From NCBI RefSeq assembly GCF_000182925.2, contig NC_026501.1, forward strand, positions 3,634,142 to 3,698,141: a stretch of DNA of 64,000 nucleotides, read 5' to 3'. The notes under the pieces are model-generated. The model saw only the letters and a list, made by a program, of their open reading frames with translations, did no database searches and was not told where the DNA came from. Positions 22,601 through 35,100 of the stretch are shown one piece after another. The position numbers and the translations under genes were made by a program. This DNA is from Neurospora crassa OR74A (taxonomy: Eukaryota > Ascomycota > Sordariomycetes > Sordariales > Sordariaceae). The first letter of the stretch is position 1, and every line of letters starts with the position of its first letter.

Positions 22601-25600
22601 AAATTAGAAAGTTTTTGTTTTTAATACCCTCGTCCGTATAAAATATATTAATTCCGTTTTAATTACTTCGAATTCTATACCTTTCGCCCCTACCTATTCC
22701 GAATATACCTCCTACGCTATTTATAGTATCCGGCAATTTTCTTTAATAATATAGGCTATTATTATAATATTAATATTATTTATAAAGCCGATTGTAATTA
22801 TATTTAGAATTATTACTAATTTCCAGTATAATAGAATAATAAAGAGAATAAATAGAATAAGGGAGAGGGAGGAGCCTTACAGTATACTAATAATAATTAT
22901 ATAAGGGTAGGACATTTTATTATTAAAGAAGAAGGAACCTCTCTTTCTAGTAACGAAATTTGCTATTTACCTAATAATCTATATTAGGAACTATATTTCC
23001 TATAGGGTATATAGAAGCTACCTATAATTAATTTTATTGAATATTCCTTTTAAATTAAAGAGTATAAAGGACATTATAGCTCCGAATTTCTAAACTATAT
23101 ATATTATATTAGTAATTACCCGGACTATAAACTCTATTAAATAGCCTACCCGGTTGCCTATTTAGCCCTCCGGTAGGAGGTTAAACTCTTTAACTACCTA
23201 CATAAATCTCTTAACTATAAATACTTCGAAGATTTTTCCTATATTATTAAATAGTAATATTAATCTCTATATACCTACTAATTTTTATTAGGCGGCGTTC
23301 TTTCCGAACTTCTTAAAAATAATAACTTTCGTATCCTTAAATTACTATAAGAAATAATTAAATTGGAAGTTAGCGGATGCTAAATATACTATAGCCTACT
23401 AAAATAATTACCTATATAGCTTTAAAAATTAATTTAAGTACTAATTAACCCCGGGGGCCTTATTAAGTACTATTTAGGAGAGTATATTCTAAATATCCTC
23501 TTTATTAACTAAATCGCTAATAACTATTAGGTTAATACCCTCTAATAATTCAATCTAATCTAATAAATAATCCATTAGGATTTTTACCTTCGGGAAAAAA
23601 TAATTAATAAAAATCTCAGCCTTACTACTATAATCTCTAATTTCTATTACCCCTTCGTAAATTTGAAGGGCTAATAATTTGGGTAGATTTATTAATTAAT
23701 AATTTTAAATCCGGGCCTATTATTCTAATAATTAGAATTAATTTAAATTCTTTAAAGCCTCAGCAACGCTATTGTACTATATAATTTACTAGGCCTTTAT
23801 AATAATCCTCTTCTTTTTTATCGTTATTTTAATAAATTCCCTTTAATTTAATATTATTTAGTACTTAAACTACTCCTAATATATCCTCCGTACTTCTTTC
23901 GTAATTATCTTATATTTTAATATTTATTAATTTACTTTCTTCCTTCGACTTTTCTTTTAATATAGGACGAATTCCTCTATAATACTTATAAATTCTCTAT
24001 TAAATTTACAAAAGGCGAATTCAAAGTCCTTTACTATATTAATCCTTTTTAAGATTAATATCTATTTCTCTAACGCCTCCTTTACCTTCTCTATATTTAT
24101 AAAATTCTAATTATATCCTCCTTCTTCTTTAACTTTTTTATTTTTTCTTCCTATTTAAACCTAAATTTCCTAAAAGTAATAATCCGAATTAATTTATTTA
24201 TACTATTACATTCCCTAATATTTAGCTTTAACCCTAAGTAATAATTATATATAATTAATTATTCTATCCCTCTCCCCTTATATTGTATTCCCGAATTTAA
24301 TCGGCTTACTATAGGGGGTAAATAGATTAAATTTCTAGCGTCGTACTTATATAAAGAGGCGAACAGCCCTTAGGCTAGTCCTATTTTCTAAATCTTAATT
24401 AGGATAATAAAAGTTGAAGTTCCTAATAGTAATTAAATTTCCTGCCGGAGGTCTAACTTTAATAAATTTAAAGAGTAGTAACTCCTATTAATATTCTAAT
24501 AGTCCCTACGTAAAGATAAGAGAGTAAATAGAATAGACAATTATTAAATCCCTTAAATTTTTAAATATAATTATAATCCAATCCTTTCCAATTTAAAAGT
24601 CTAAGTCCTTTAAATTTTATTTTTTATTTATATATATTACTACCCTTCCCTTCTCCGAATAATTAACCTCAAAATACCTTCCGCTTTTAGGATAATAAAT
24701 ATTCCTATTCAAATTTCTATCCAACTCCTAAATCGCTATAATATTATAAATTTCCTCTTACTTAAATAGAAGTTTTCCCTTCTTATATAACTTCCCTACA
24801 TTTTAATAGAGTATTTTTAATTAAATTATTAATTACCTTAAAATAAAGTTCCTTCTAATCCCTTAGTAAAAAATAAAGGTACTACTTCCCTAAAGGGGGG
24901 TTATAATCGTATAAGCACTATTACTACTATATAACTAACTTCCCCCTATATTTTATAAATATATATAATATTTATTTATCGAACCTTATAGGGTTATAGG
25001 CTTCAGCCGGGTAAATAAGCCGATTAATTTCTTTAACCGTCCCTTCTTTACACTTCCTTTTATATATTTCTCTAGAACAATAATAGTATAGGAACTAAGG
25101 GGGGCGTTTAGTAAAATACCTTTATTTATAATCTTTATCGTTAATTCTAATACCTTTTTAATTAAATTCTTATAGAGAACGAACGCCTATAGCCTTTTAG
25201 CGTACGTAATAAACGCCTTTATAATTACCTTCTAGAAAATAGGGTACTCTTTATAATTATACGTACAATACCCCTTTTTCCTATATAACTTATAATAAAC
25301 GAGTAATTTATTATTATTAAATAGATAATTCACTTCGCCGAAGCAGTCTCCTTCGTATTTAACTTCGCTATAGCGGGTATAAATATTATTTTAACAACAG
25401 AATCTTACTATATATTTAATTCTCTAATATTTAAAGTATTATTAAACGTTATTCGAAGTTTAGAATAGTTCGTATAAATATACGCCGCTATTTTAAAGAA
25501 AGAGGTTATTCTAAAGGAAGTATACTACTAATACAATAGCAATTTCTATAAGGAGTAGGCCTCTATTCTCTCTATTTCTTCTCTTCTATAGCCGAATTCT

Positions 25601-26575
25601 AATAATAAATACTTCCAAATTCCTCTCCTTTACTATATTCGAAATAACTTCCGCTATAGTATAATTATTAATACTATTTTAGGGTACGCCCCGAACTAAT
25701 ACACCTACAATACTTATAGTAATAAAAATATTAGGGCCGAAAACTTCTTTAGCCTACGCTTAATTTTACTAATATTAAATATATATATATTTATTAAATA
25801 TAATTATATAATTTCTAATCGTTAGTATTTTAATAGTTGTACGGATTACTAGGCTAAGTTTCTTTTTACTTAAGTAAATAGTTAGGATTATTTTTATATT
25901 TTCGTTCGAACGGTTTATAAATTCAATAGTAATTATCGCTCCCTTAATAGTAAACTACCGCTCAAAGTTAGAAGGAACAAATTTTTTAATAATAATAAGT
26001 AATTATTAGAAAGTAGTACTAATTTTACTCAAACTAACTTTTACTATAGTATTAGCCTAATACTTTAGTATTTCTTAAGCGCCTTTTTTAATTTCCTTTA
26101 AAATATCCTTCTTTAAATCGTCGAAATCCTTCCTAGTAATAAATTAGTCGGTTCCAACTTTATTAACTTCGGGTCGTATAAACCTACTTTTTCTAATATA
26201 TACCTTCGTAAATTCGAAAAGCAATTTTCGAACCTAACGACAATCTTTAATTGAAATAGTATTATAGTCCGTAAATTTATTTACTTTAATAATAAACTTC
26301 TTTAATATTTTATTGTCTTTTTCTATTTTATTCGAAATCTTCGTAGTAAGTACGGCTTTAGGATCGTTGTATACTAAGATTTCCGCAAGCAGGTTATAAA
26401 CGCTATTTTCAAATCCACAAACACCGCTATTAATAGCCATCGGCAATAACAATACAACACCATCGCTACGTTCGTCGCAGGATATTGTGAGGGACGTAAA
26501 CGACCCTCCTGAATCGATTGCCGTTGTTAGTTTTCGTTTTGGAGCACTCCTCGACCAGAAATCGGCGTTTCCGGT
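19668..26575 (-). mobile_element. LINE (Tad/I-like non-LTR retrotransposon), near full length
   Basis: 6.9 kb, read on the minus strand. The 5' end near 26,575 begins CCGGAAACGCCG and is shared with the copies at 54,787 and 60,356. ORF1 (about 26,500-24,960) is gag-like. ORF2 (about 24,900-20,100) corresponds to endonuclease plus reverse transcriptase. It is colinear with the copy at 60,356-64,000, where an RT motif (FFNLKRAFNRVNYK) is legible. It sits inside the RNase H region of the gypsy element, whose frame resumes on the far side. RIP has destroyed all long frames. Confidence 0.75.
26234..26575 (-). pseudogene. LINE ORF1 N-terminal remnant
   Basis: An open stretch of 72 codons ending at 26,234, extendable upstream in frame through TVIDLGGSFTSLTIS. 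It is strikingly similar to open stretches at 54,929-55,110 and 60,415-60,801 (shared ENSVYNxLAEI, AVLTTK and DNKILKKFI). It belongs to the 5' end of the LINE ORF1. No catalytic function is assigned. Confidence 0.55.
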
Positions 26576-26579
26576 TGAA

Positions 26580-28760
26580 TATTTATAATACTTATTATAT
26601 ACTCCTAATGGAAAGATAATAGTATTTTCTACCTAAGAGCTTACTTTTCAACTAAATATATAGTAGCGGAATATAATTATAATAGAACTACTTACTATTA
26701 TAAAGGCGCTAGAGGAGTAGATACTAGAATTGGAGGATATATAAAAGTAAGTAGAGATTATTACCAACTATAAAAACTTTAAAATATTCACTACTACTAA
26801 GCAATTTACTTTAAAGTATATATAGTAGGCTGAATTCCTTAATTATTTTAATTTCTATATTACTTATAGAAAAGGCTTAGAGAATATAAGATTAAACGCT
26901 CTAAATAGGAAGCTAGAAGATAGATTACGGGACGAAGAGAATGAGAGACTTCTAATAAGGAAGAAACTTCTTATTAACCTAGAACGTTTTAATCTAACCT
27001 TCTTTAAGGACGAAAAAGCGTTAAATACTATATACCTATACTTAGCAGCTATAGAAGAGGTTTATAGGAAGTAAACTAGCTTACTAAATTTAGGGGATAT
27101 TAATTTCTATATAATAGAGGTAATAAAGTTAATAAACAATTTAACTAATAATAATTATTTTAAATTTAATTTAATATAGGAAATAGTCTCCTACTTATAA
27201 AAAGAAAGTTAGTAAAGCTAGACTCTAAAAATTAAAAAGTACTTTAAAATTATATTTGTAGAGTATTTAACGAAATAAAGATAAATTTATTAGTAAAAGA
27301 ATACTAAAAAATTAATATTTATCGACCTAAATAATAAAAATATTTAATTACAACTAATTTGTAAAATATATATAGTAAAGCTAAGAGGATACTTAAATTG
27401 TAAAAGAATATATAAAATATTTAATAGATCTTACTATTAGCCTAAAATATATTAATTTATGAAGGAGTTTTATAAAGTTTATTTAATATACGTAAAGATT
27501 AAATTAATGAAATATTTATTAGCCGGCTATATAAAACCTTTTCTAATACTATTTTAATTTTAATTATAAATTTTAATTAATTATGTAACTCTTATAATAC
27601 TATATATTAAAAGGGGTTAAATTTACTAATATATTATAGTCGTAGTCGATTACTTAATTAAAATAAAGTACTATATCCCTATAGAAATACTAGAAATAAA
27701 CGAATTAATTGAGCAGTTTACTAAAAAGATATATAGTATATACAGCCTACTAGATAGTATTATATTGGATAAACGTTCCCAATTTATTTTAATATTCTAG
27801 AGAACCTTATACGAATATTTAGGGGTAATAATAAAGTTATTATTAATATTTCACTTACAAACTAATAATTAAGTAGAATAATTTAATACAAAAATAGAAT
27901 AATATTTGAAACTTTACGTTAATTAGGCCTAAAATAATTAAGTAGATTGGCTACTACTAGCAGAATTTGCCTACAATAATACCCTCTCCAAAATAATTAG
28001 TATTAACCTATTCTATACTAATTATAGTTTTTATCTATATATAGGTATAGAGCCGTCTAAACTATACCCCCTAAATTTAATAGAGGTATAGAAGAGGGAG
28101 TTTTTTAAGGCTTTAGAAGTAACTAACTATTTTCAAACTATATTAGAAAGTATTATTACTTTATTTAAATAAGTTTAGGACTAGTACGAAACTTAAATGA
28201 ATAAGTATTGTATAAATACCCTAAAATATAGACCCGGCGATAGAGTATTATTTAATATTGAGAATTTAGTTATTAAAAAACTATAAGTAAAGTTCGTTCT
28301 TAAATTCGAAGGCCTATTTATAATACTAGAGAATAATTCGTACTAAGTTAAACTTTAATTCCCTAAAAATATAAAGGTTAATCATATATTTTATATATTA
28401 ATAATAAAACTCTAGGATATAATAAGTATTTCTAGGTAGTAAGAAATTGAATAAAATATTCTAGCTAATTAAGGAAAGTCTATAATTAGAGTTAATGATA
28501 ATAATGATAACGAATAGTAGGAATAGGAGTTTAAGAATATTATAGGATATAATAAAGTAGATAATAGGCGCTGGATATATTAAGTTAAATAGAAAGATAT
28601 TAATAAATTAATATAGTAATCCGCTAAGGATTTAGAGGGATATAATAATATTATTTAGAAGTATTATAATTCCTACTTCGATATACTATTACTACCGGTT
28701 TAAGTAAAAAGGAGGTAAATTAAAAGTAAATTAAAGAAGAAGTCCGTATTACTATCCTCC
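26580..28760 (+). pseudogene. Gypsy RNase H, integrase and chromodomain remnant
   Basis: Continuation of the gypsy pol gene after the nested LINE. RNase H-like sequence comes first (TPNGKIIVFST, then IITNYKNFKIFTTTKQF). The integrase core follows: VVVDYLIK near 27,640 (first Asp), LDKRSQFI near 27,765 (second Asp), NTKIEQYL near 27,890 (Glu), then WLLLAEFAYNNTLSK and RPGDRVLF. Near 28,515-28,640 the reading NRRWIYQVKWKDINK followed by AKDLEGYNNIIQKYY matches a chromodomain, as in chromoviruses (Gln and Trp restored from TAG in this reading). About 20 RIP-type stops are present. Confidence 0.8.
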
Positions 28761-29528
28761 CCTAATTTATTAATTTATATACTATTATATATTAGCCCCA
28801 ATTTAGATTTATATTAATTACTTCAATAAAATATTCGGGTTACTTAATAAAAGGGATAAATTTAGTAAAAAGAAAGGAGTTTAATATAATTTATTCTATA
28901 TACCCTAATTGGATACCTTATAATATACCCTTTTATAAAATAATTATTAATAGTACCGAGAAATAGTACGTTTTATAGCGGTCTTACGTTTTCTATTCCC
29001 TAGAATAGCCTTATATAATTAATATTAGAAAATTAGAAAATGAGAAAAATCTAAAAACGTTAATAGTATAATAATTAAGTATTTAAAGAAGAAATAAGGT
29101 ACAAATAGGAAATTAAATATACGAATTCTCTAAATTTATACTAATAGTAATTATAAACATCCCTATAAACCATTATACTACGGGCGTCCCTATAGTACCC
29201 CTAGTAGGGCTAATAATAATAGGAATTGTTAAAGTTCTCTATATATAATAATTGGGCTAATTTCTAATATACAAATAGATTATTAAGGGTAATAATAACT
29301 CTTATAGTGGAAGGGTCGGATTTAGCAATATTTTAGTTAGTATTCTACCCCTAAACGGGAATTAAGATACTAATAAGCACTAAGCAGCTTCCCGCTTTAG
29401 TACAGGTATTAAAGTTTTTTACTACAAAATAATTAGATATATCGATAAAGAAGTCGGAAGGCCTACTTTAAGTAGGACAATATATTTAAATAGTATTTTT
29501 ATAGTAGGAGCGTTTTAGAGGGAGGTAG

Positions 29529-29761
29529 TATTATAGGGCTAGATTATATACCTTATACTAGGCTATAGTACAATAGATTATATACTCTGTGCTTTGCTAT
29601 AGTATTAGTGCCAGCCCGGGCATTGAGGCTCTATATAACCCACTCTACCGGGCTACACAACCCTACCTATAAGCCTCGGCTGGCGTATACTCTCCTCTTG
29701 CTTCCTTCGTACAACAACGAATATCGTAGCTTACCCCTAACGGTGCCCTTGCCCCATAATA
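29529..29761 (+). repeat. 3' LTR of the gypsy element
   Basis: 233 bp, the same length as the 5' LTR. The first bases are TA where the 5' LTR has TG, a RIP-type change. It is followed by GTAACT (29,762-29,767). Overall it is less mutated than the 5' LTR. Confidence 0.88.
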
Positions 29762-29767
29762 GTAACT

Positions 29768-30403
29768 AAAGTAGCTAAAACTTTTAATCCTGCATATCCT
29801 TAGATAAAAGTAAGAGAGCAACACACATAAGAACCAAATATTATATCCAGAAATTGCAGCAATATCTATGCTGAATATTAGCTTACTATAAAAGTAGTAA
29901 TAAAAAAATATAATTAAATAAGAATTTAAATCTAAGCTTAACTTTCTTCTTTTAAGGGAGTGCATTTAGTAAAAGTGTAATACCCTAACCAAAGTAACCA
30001 ACTATTTCTTGAAGGAGTTTTCAAAAATGACCGATTGAGAGCTAACAGACTTTAGCCTTGTTTTTGCGGTAGGATGTTAGCGATTGGGAAGACAGGTCAA
30101 ATGCCTCAGAACCATGCTCTAAGCGATTAGGTAGTCTAGTTATGGGAGAGGGGGTCTCTAGATATAACCCGCCTCCCGCATTGAGGGTCCCATCCGACAT
30201 AGAGCTCTGCCGCGCAGCCGTGGGCTTCCGTCCCCGAAATTTTTGGTAAACTTGGAAGACCGTGCCGCACGCAGTCTCGCGCCAATCTCGCGCCTAGCCA
30301 GGCCGCAACGGACGGCACCCCACGACCAATTGCCGGACTTATCCAATTCGCCTTCCGATCTTCTCGCGGCTCCTCCGACGACGCCGGTCAACCACACTTA
30401 AAA
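29768..30403. other. Island edge and promoter region of the bL9m gene
   Basis: Base composition rises from AT-rich to balanced across this stretch. Open frames on the minus strand (30,136-30,397) are antisense and unconvincing. No gene is called. The last 300 bp presumably contain the promoter of the gene starting at 30,404. Confidence 0.4.
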
Positions 30404-31469
30404 ATGACAGCATCTGCGCTGAGCAAGTGGCCAACGTGCCTGGCATGCTTGCGCCGACTTGCACAACCCTTTGGCACCTCTGCCGCCAGGCACGGCGAGC
30501 CCCGCGCGCGTGCCGTACCGGTGATCCGGCCCATTGTCCACACCCAGACCCGAGCCGCGTCACACCGGATGCGCCTTCAAGACCAGGGCGTGGTTGTCCG
30601 CCTGCTCGAGGACATTCCAAAGTTCGGTCGCAAACGTAAGGGCGAAACCCTCTTGCTGGACCGTGTAAGCTAACCGCGACTTGATTGCAATCAGATGCTA
30701 TTTTCCGCATTGAGCGCGGCCGTATGCGCAACGAGTGGTTCCCCAAGAACAAGGCAGAGTACATGACGCCTGCTCGCTTCCAAGAGCTCGGTCTTACACG
30801 CGACGCCATTGGCGAGGTCGACCGCTCCTTCGTCATTATGAGCGCCCTTGAAGCCGCTACTAGGCCTAAGCCTGAGGAGCAAAAGACGGAAGAACCAGTC
30901 CCGGAAGTCCAGATCTCCCAAGTCAACGTTCCGGACGTTACTGTAATAATGACCTCCCTCGCTCCCTCGCTCCTCTTCACAGCCTCCTTGCTTGTCTCTG
31001 GTTCAATGGCGACCGTCTGGTGCTAACCTCTGGCAACCACAAACAGCCCGAAACTGCTCATGCCTTGCTATCCGAGCTGATTCCTAACACCCTCACCTTC
31101 CACCGCGAACCTGTGCCGATTCCAATTTCACAGCCGAAACCCGCGCTGGAGCCCAAGATTTCGCCTCTAATTGCCAGGCATGTGCCGGCGTCTACGCCCG
31201 AGACTCCTTCCACTGGCGAAGCCCGGAGAGCCATCTTTGGCTCCGTCTCAAGCAGCGATATTCTCAACCAGATCAAGGCCCTGGTTTCTGGCCACGAGGA
31301 AGCTAGTCGCATTGTTCTTGGACCATCAAGCGTCAAGATAGTGGGCTTGGCCGAGGACAATGATCGCATTAGACACCTTGGTCGATGGGAGATTGAGATC
31401 GCAGTTGCTAGAGCGGGTGGCCTGGACCCTGTTCGCAAATCGGTCGAGATCCTGCCCAGCGCCCAGTGA
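30404..31469 (+). CDS. mrpl50: Mitochondrial large-subunit ribosomal protein bL9m, three exons
   Basis: Structural protein of the mitochondrial 54S subunit, homologous to bacterial L9 and yeast Mrpl50. Exons 30,404-30,635, 30,695-30,942 and 31,047-31,469 give 300 residues. Intron 1 (59 bp) has a GTAAGG donor and a GCTAAC branch; intron 2 (104 bp) has GTAATA, GCTAAC and an AACAG acceptor. Both joins keep frame. The N-terminus is Arg-rich with few acids, as for a mitochondrial presequence. The L9 signature VVVRLLEDIPKFGRK runs across the first junction into FRIERGRMRNEWFPKNKAEY and MTPARFQELGL. The C-terminal half (ASRIVLGPSSVKIVGLAEDN to the end) fits the fungal extension. It converges with ATG11 over 640 bp. 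The gene symbol follows the yeast name. Confidence 0.85.
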
Positions 31470-32110
31470 GGACCGAACATCTCCCAGCTTTGAGGTGGCC
31501 CGCGCACGTTACGTAGCCAATGTGTTGTGTATTACGGATACACGCCCTTACGCTCGAGCCGGCATTTCAGCTACCCATGTATACATCTTGTACACTAACA
31601 GACTTCGCCCGTTTGTTCACTCATCCCAACTATGTACGTGGAGATGAATGTACTGGATAATTTGCACGACATCGTAACGAAGCATTTCAGGACGTTAATA
31701 ATGCGAATTCGCATGCTAGGGTTGAGAACACCCGGCACATATTGTCTCATTGCCGACATCAAAGTGTATGCTGGGCCAGAAGAATAAACATTTTCCAAAA
31801 CCCATCCTATTCTTTCCGCAATAGATCTCATGGCCTGCAACTAATCGGCACAGCACCGCTTTGCCGCACACTCGTGTTCTGGCATGTAAAGGAAAGCGAC
31901 CCCAGGGCAGCAGTAAGCCCTCTCCTTAGGCTTCGACTGCCTAGCGACCTGACTACTTGTCATCCTATCTCGCAGCTGACGTCTGTACTACATAGTGATT
32001 CCCTGATTTTCTTCTTGCTAAAATGGTTGCGAATAGTGGCATTTTGGTTCCGCGCCCCTTCCTGACCGCAGCGGGCCTACAACCCGTTAGTGCATGGGTT
32101 TGAAATGTGG
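31470..32110. other. Convergent intergenic region bL9m / ATG11
   Basis: Holds the 3' ends of two converging genes. Short open frames (31,595-31,840 minus; 31,742-32,065 plus) show no domain and are not called. Confidence 0.5.
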
Positions 32111-35100
32111 TCAAGGCCCTATCAGAGATTCTATCTCGTTGCGAACCTCAGAATGAGTCTGCGATGGCTGTAGAATAGCCTGATCATTTCTTGCAGCAAT
32201 GGTCATGCTTTCACCCTCCGCTGAAATACTGTTTGTTTGCTGGGGAGTTTCCTGCAGAGACTCATCTTTGAGCTTGTCTGTGGGGGACATGTGTTGTTGA
32301 GCTGCATTCGTTGGAGCCGAGCTGTTGTTGTCTGCCGGAACCGCACGGAGGGAGTTTGTCTCGCTTGCAAGGGCGCTTTCACGACCCCTCGACGAGGCGC
32401 CAATCACAAACGGTAGGGTCTTCCTGGAACCCGTACTGGACCGACGGCTCTCGAGACTTTTGGATAGTGTCTTGCTGACGCCTTCGATTCCCAACGGCGT
32501 GCCTCCACGTCCAGTGAGCCCTCGTGCTTTAGAAATATGCCCCTGTGTCCGCATATCGGCCATTGCTTCGACATTGTTTGCCGCAACAGTGCTCTTGGCC
32601 AAGCCTGGCGTGGATGGGGCCCCGGGCTTGTCTTCAACAGCTTCGATTAAATACCATCGTAGGCCATCGGAAAGGTCAAACGGGTTATCGTTCTCATCGT
32701 CATCAAGAGACTCCGTTTCTCCCCTGGCACCATCTTTTCTCGTCTCCCCTGCCTGGTCATGCTGTAGGGATTTGGATAAATCCACCACCCGCTCTTGAAT
32801 GCGCATGATTCGGGCAACAAGCCATTCACGGTTGCGCAAACGATGCGAATCCTGCTCACGTAAAAAATAATGTGGAAACCCAACGTTGAAAGCAGCCCAA
32901 GCGCCCGTCGACTGATTCCGCGTAGGAAGGAACAAAGCAAGGTCGCCCTCCTTAAAGTGTTTGAAGGCAATCTTGTCATGAGCCTCCTTCTGGAAGCTGT
33001 GTGCTTTCTCGCGGTACGCTCGCGCCTCTCGTTGCAGCTTTCGTGCCATATGCTCAACATCCTTGACACGCCGGTACACCGCATCCGCAAAGACGTCCAT
33101 GTCAAGCGAACCAATTAAGCCCATGAAGATCTTGTACTTTTCAACCTCAGCCTCCGGAGTTGCACTACTCATCCATTGCAGCAGCTCCAGGTCCGCATTG
33201 TCAGTCACGGGTCGGGCGTTGAGCGTACTGGAACGACGGAGTGATGAGCTTGGGTCTGAATCATTCGGGTTCGCGGTCGTTGCTAATGAGCGCTCAGATC
33301 GAGGTGTTCTCTGAATGTGCATGGTACCATCCTCCTCACGGGAAATGGAAAACCCAAGCCGCTCAAGCAAACGAGTAAGGCGGTCGTTCTGTGACCAGAG
33401 AAGTTGTGTCAGATCCTTGGCACATTCGGTACGTGATTCAAGCCGTATGGAGAGTTCTGATAGTTGCATCTGGGTTTGGTGAAGCTTTGCTTTGAAACGC
33501 GTCACCTCTTCCTCCATCTTCTGCACTTGGGTTTGTCCAGCGGCTAGTTCCTCCGTCATGGAAGCGAGGTTTTGTTCCTCGTCTTCTAGCCTTTTCCGCA
33601 TGTACTCGGACCCAGTTTCGCCGTCGGCAATCTTGACCCGAAATTCATGTAACTGTTCACGTCCATGAGCTAGTTCGCCCTCCATGGCAACGACTTTCGC
33701 CCTTTCTTCTGAAAACTTCTCGCGGAGGCGCAACGAGACCGATTCCTCTTCCGTGAGTCTATCCTTGGTAAAGTCCATCTCCGAGCGAAGCGTCCTGATG
33801 TTGTTTTGCAACGTATCCACGTTGAGCTTCATGAGGGACATGTCCCCCTCCACGCCTTGCTTTGTGTTCAGAATATCAGCAGCCTTTCCGGTGATTCCTT
33901 CCAAGAGATCAGGCAACTCGGTAGGAACGTCATCAGCAGGCGCCAGACATTCCCATATATCCTCCAGTGCCTGTCTATACTTTTGCTTATCCTCAGTCAC
34001 AGCTTCCAGTCGCTTGCTGAGCACTCTGATCTCATCCTGGGCAGCTCGAAGTTCGATATCCTGCGCCGCAATACGCTCACGTTGTAGCCTTGCCTCATTC
34101 TGCAAAAGCACCACCTGGTCATCCGCTTTCAGAGAATCATCTCGTCTTTCCCTGGTAAGCCGCTCCACCTCAAGCTCAAGAAAGTGAACCTTTTCGTCAT
34201 ATGATGCCTTCTCGTTTTCTCGCGACTCGCCAAAGTGTTCGATCTCATCTTCTGTGTACTCAAGCCTAGCCTTTAGCTGTTTGACCTCTTCTTCGAGAGA
34301 CTTTCGCTCTTCTGTGAACTCCCGTTTGAGTGCTTCCATATTTTGCAGGAGATCCTTCTTGGTGGAGTTGGCTTCGTCCATCTGGCCTTTTAGATCGTTA
34401 TGCAGTGTCGTCAATGCGTTGATTTCTCTCTCTAGAACCACGCATCGCTCTCTCTCGGTGTTCAGTTCGGTCTCTAGTTGCTGTGTTCGATGGATGAGCG
34501 TCTCAAGTCCATCTAATGATCTGCTGCGGTCGTCAACAGCACGGGGGTTCCTAAGAGAGCTAATCGAGTCGTTACGATCTAGAACCTGCTGGCTTGGATT
34601 CTGGAAAAGGTTGCCAACATTCGGCCTGGAAGCCTGGGTCTGCCGATGGAGTAGATCTTCTAGACGGCGCACTCGACTTTCGGCAGTTTTCAATTTGCTT
34701 TCAAGCCTTGTTTTGTCTGCCTGTAAGGAGCGGAGCAAATCATCGTCACCTCGTACGAGTAGTCCGCTCCGCCCGAGAGCAGTCTCGTGGACACTTCCGT
34801 TTTTGAAGGCTTTCATCCGCCTTGACTGTTGCCTTGTTGATTTGTCCATGTCTGCAATGAGTTTTTCGATTTCGACTACAAGTTCGGGATCGGCCTTTTG
34901 ATTTCGCAAGGCGTTGAAAAAGTCATCCAGGTCTTTTCTTGTCATTAGGGGCCATTCCCCATCATCTCCCCGGAGGTTGATTTCAAGATTTGGAACCTTA
35001 CTATCAGCCGTCGGGGCAGGACCAAAAACGGCCCCAATCGATTTGTGCCACCGCCGCCTCCTCTTTGCCTCTTCTTCGTGGAAGATGGCCATTTCATTGG

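Larger units (their letters stand above)
8839..29761 (+). mobile_element. Ty3/gypsy chromovirus-type LTR retrotransposon, interrupted by two LINEs
   Basis: Two 233-bp LTRs (8,839-9,071 and 29,529-29,761) are flanked by the perfect direct repeat GTAACT (8,833-8,838 and 29,762-29,767), so they bound one insertion. The internal coding order on the plus strand is gag-like sequence (9,100-10,330 and 15,670-18,600), reverse transcriptase (about 18,780-19,640), RNase H (continuing after 26,580), integrase with D, D and E residues (about 27,400-28,300), and a C-terminal chromodomain-like stretch (about 28,515-28,700). Many TAG/TAA stops replace Gln and Trp codons, as RIP produces. LINEs at 10,333-15,665 and 19,668-26,575 are nested inside, swelling the element to 20.9 kb. 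It is dead. Confidence 0.85.

Noticed and set aside
34254-34901. 215-codon open frame opposite ATG11
   Set aside because: Antisense shadow of the coiled-coil coding region; Ser/Leu/Arg-rich as expected for such shadows.
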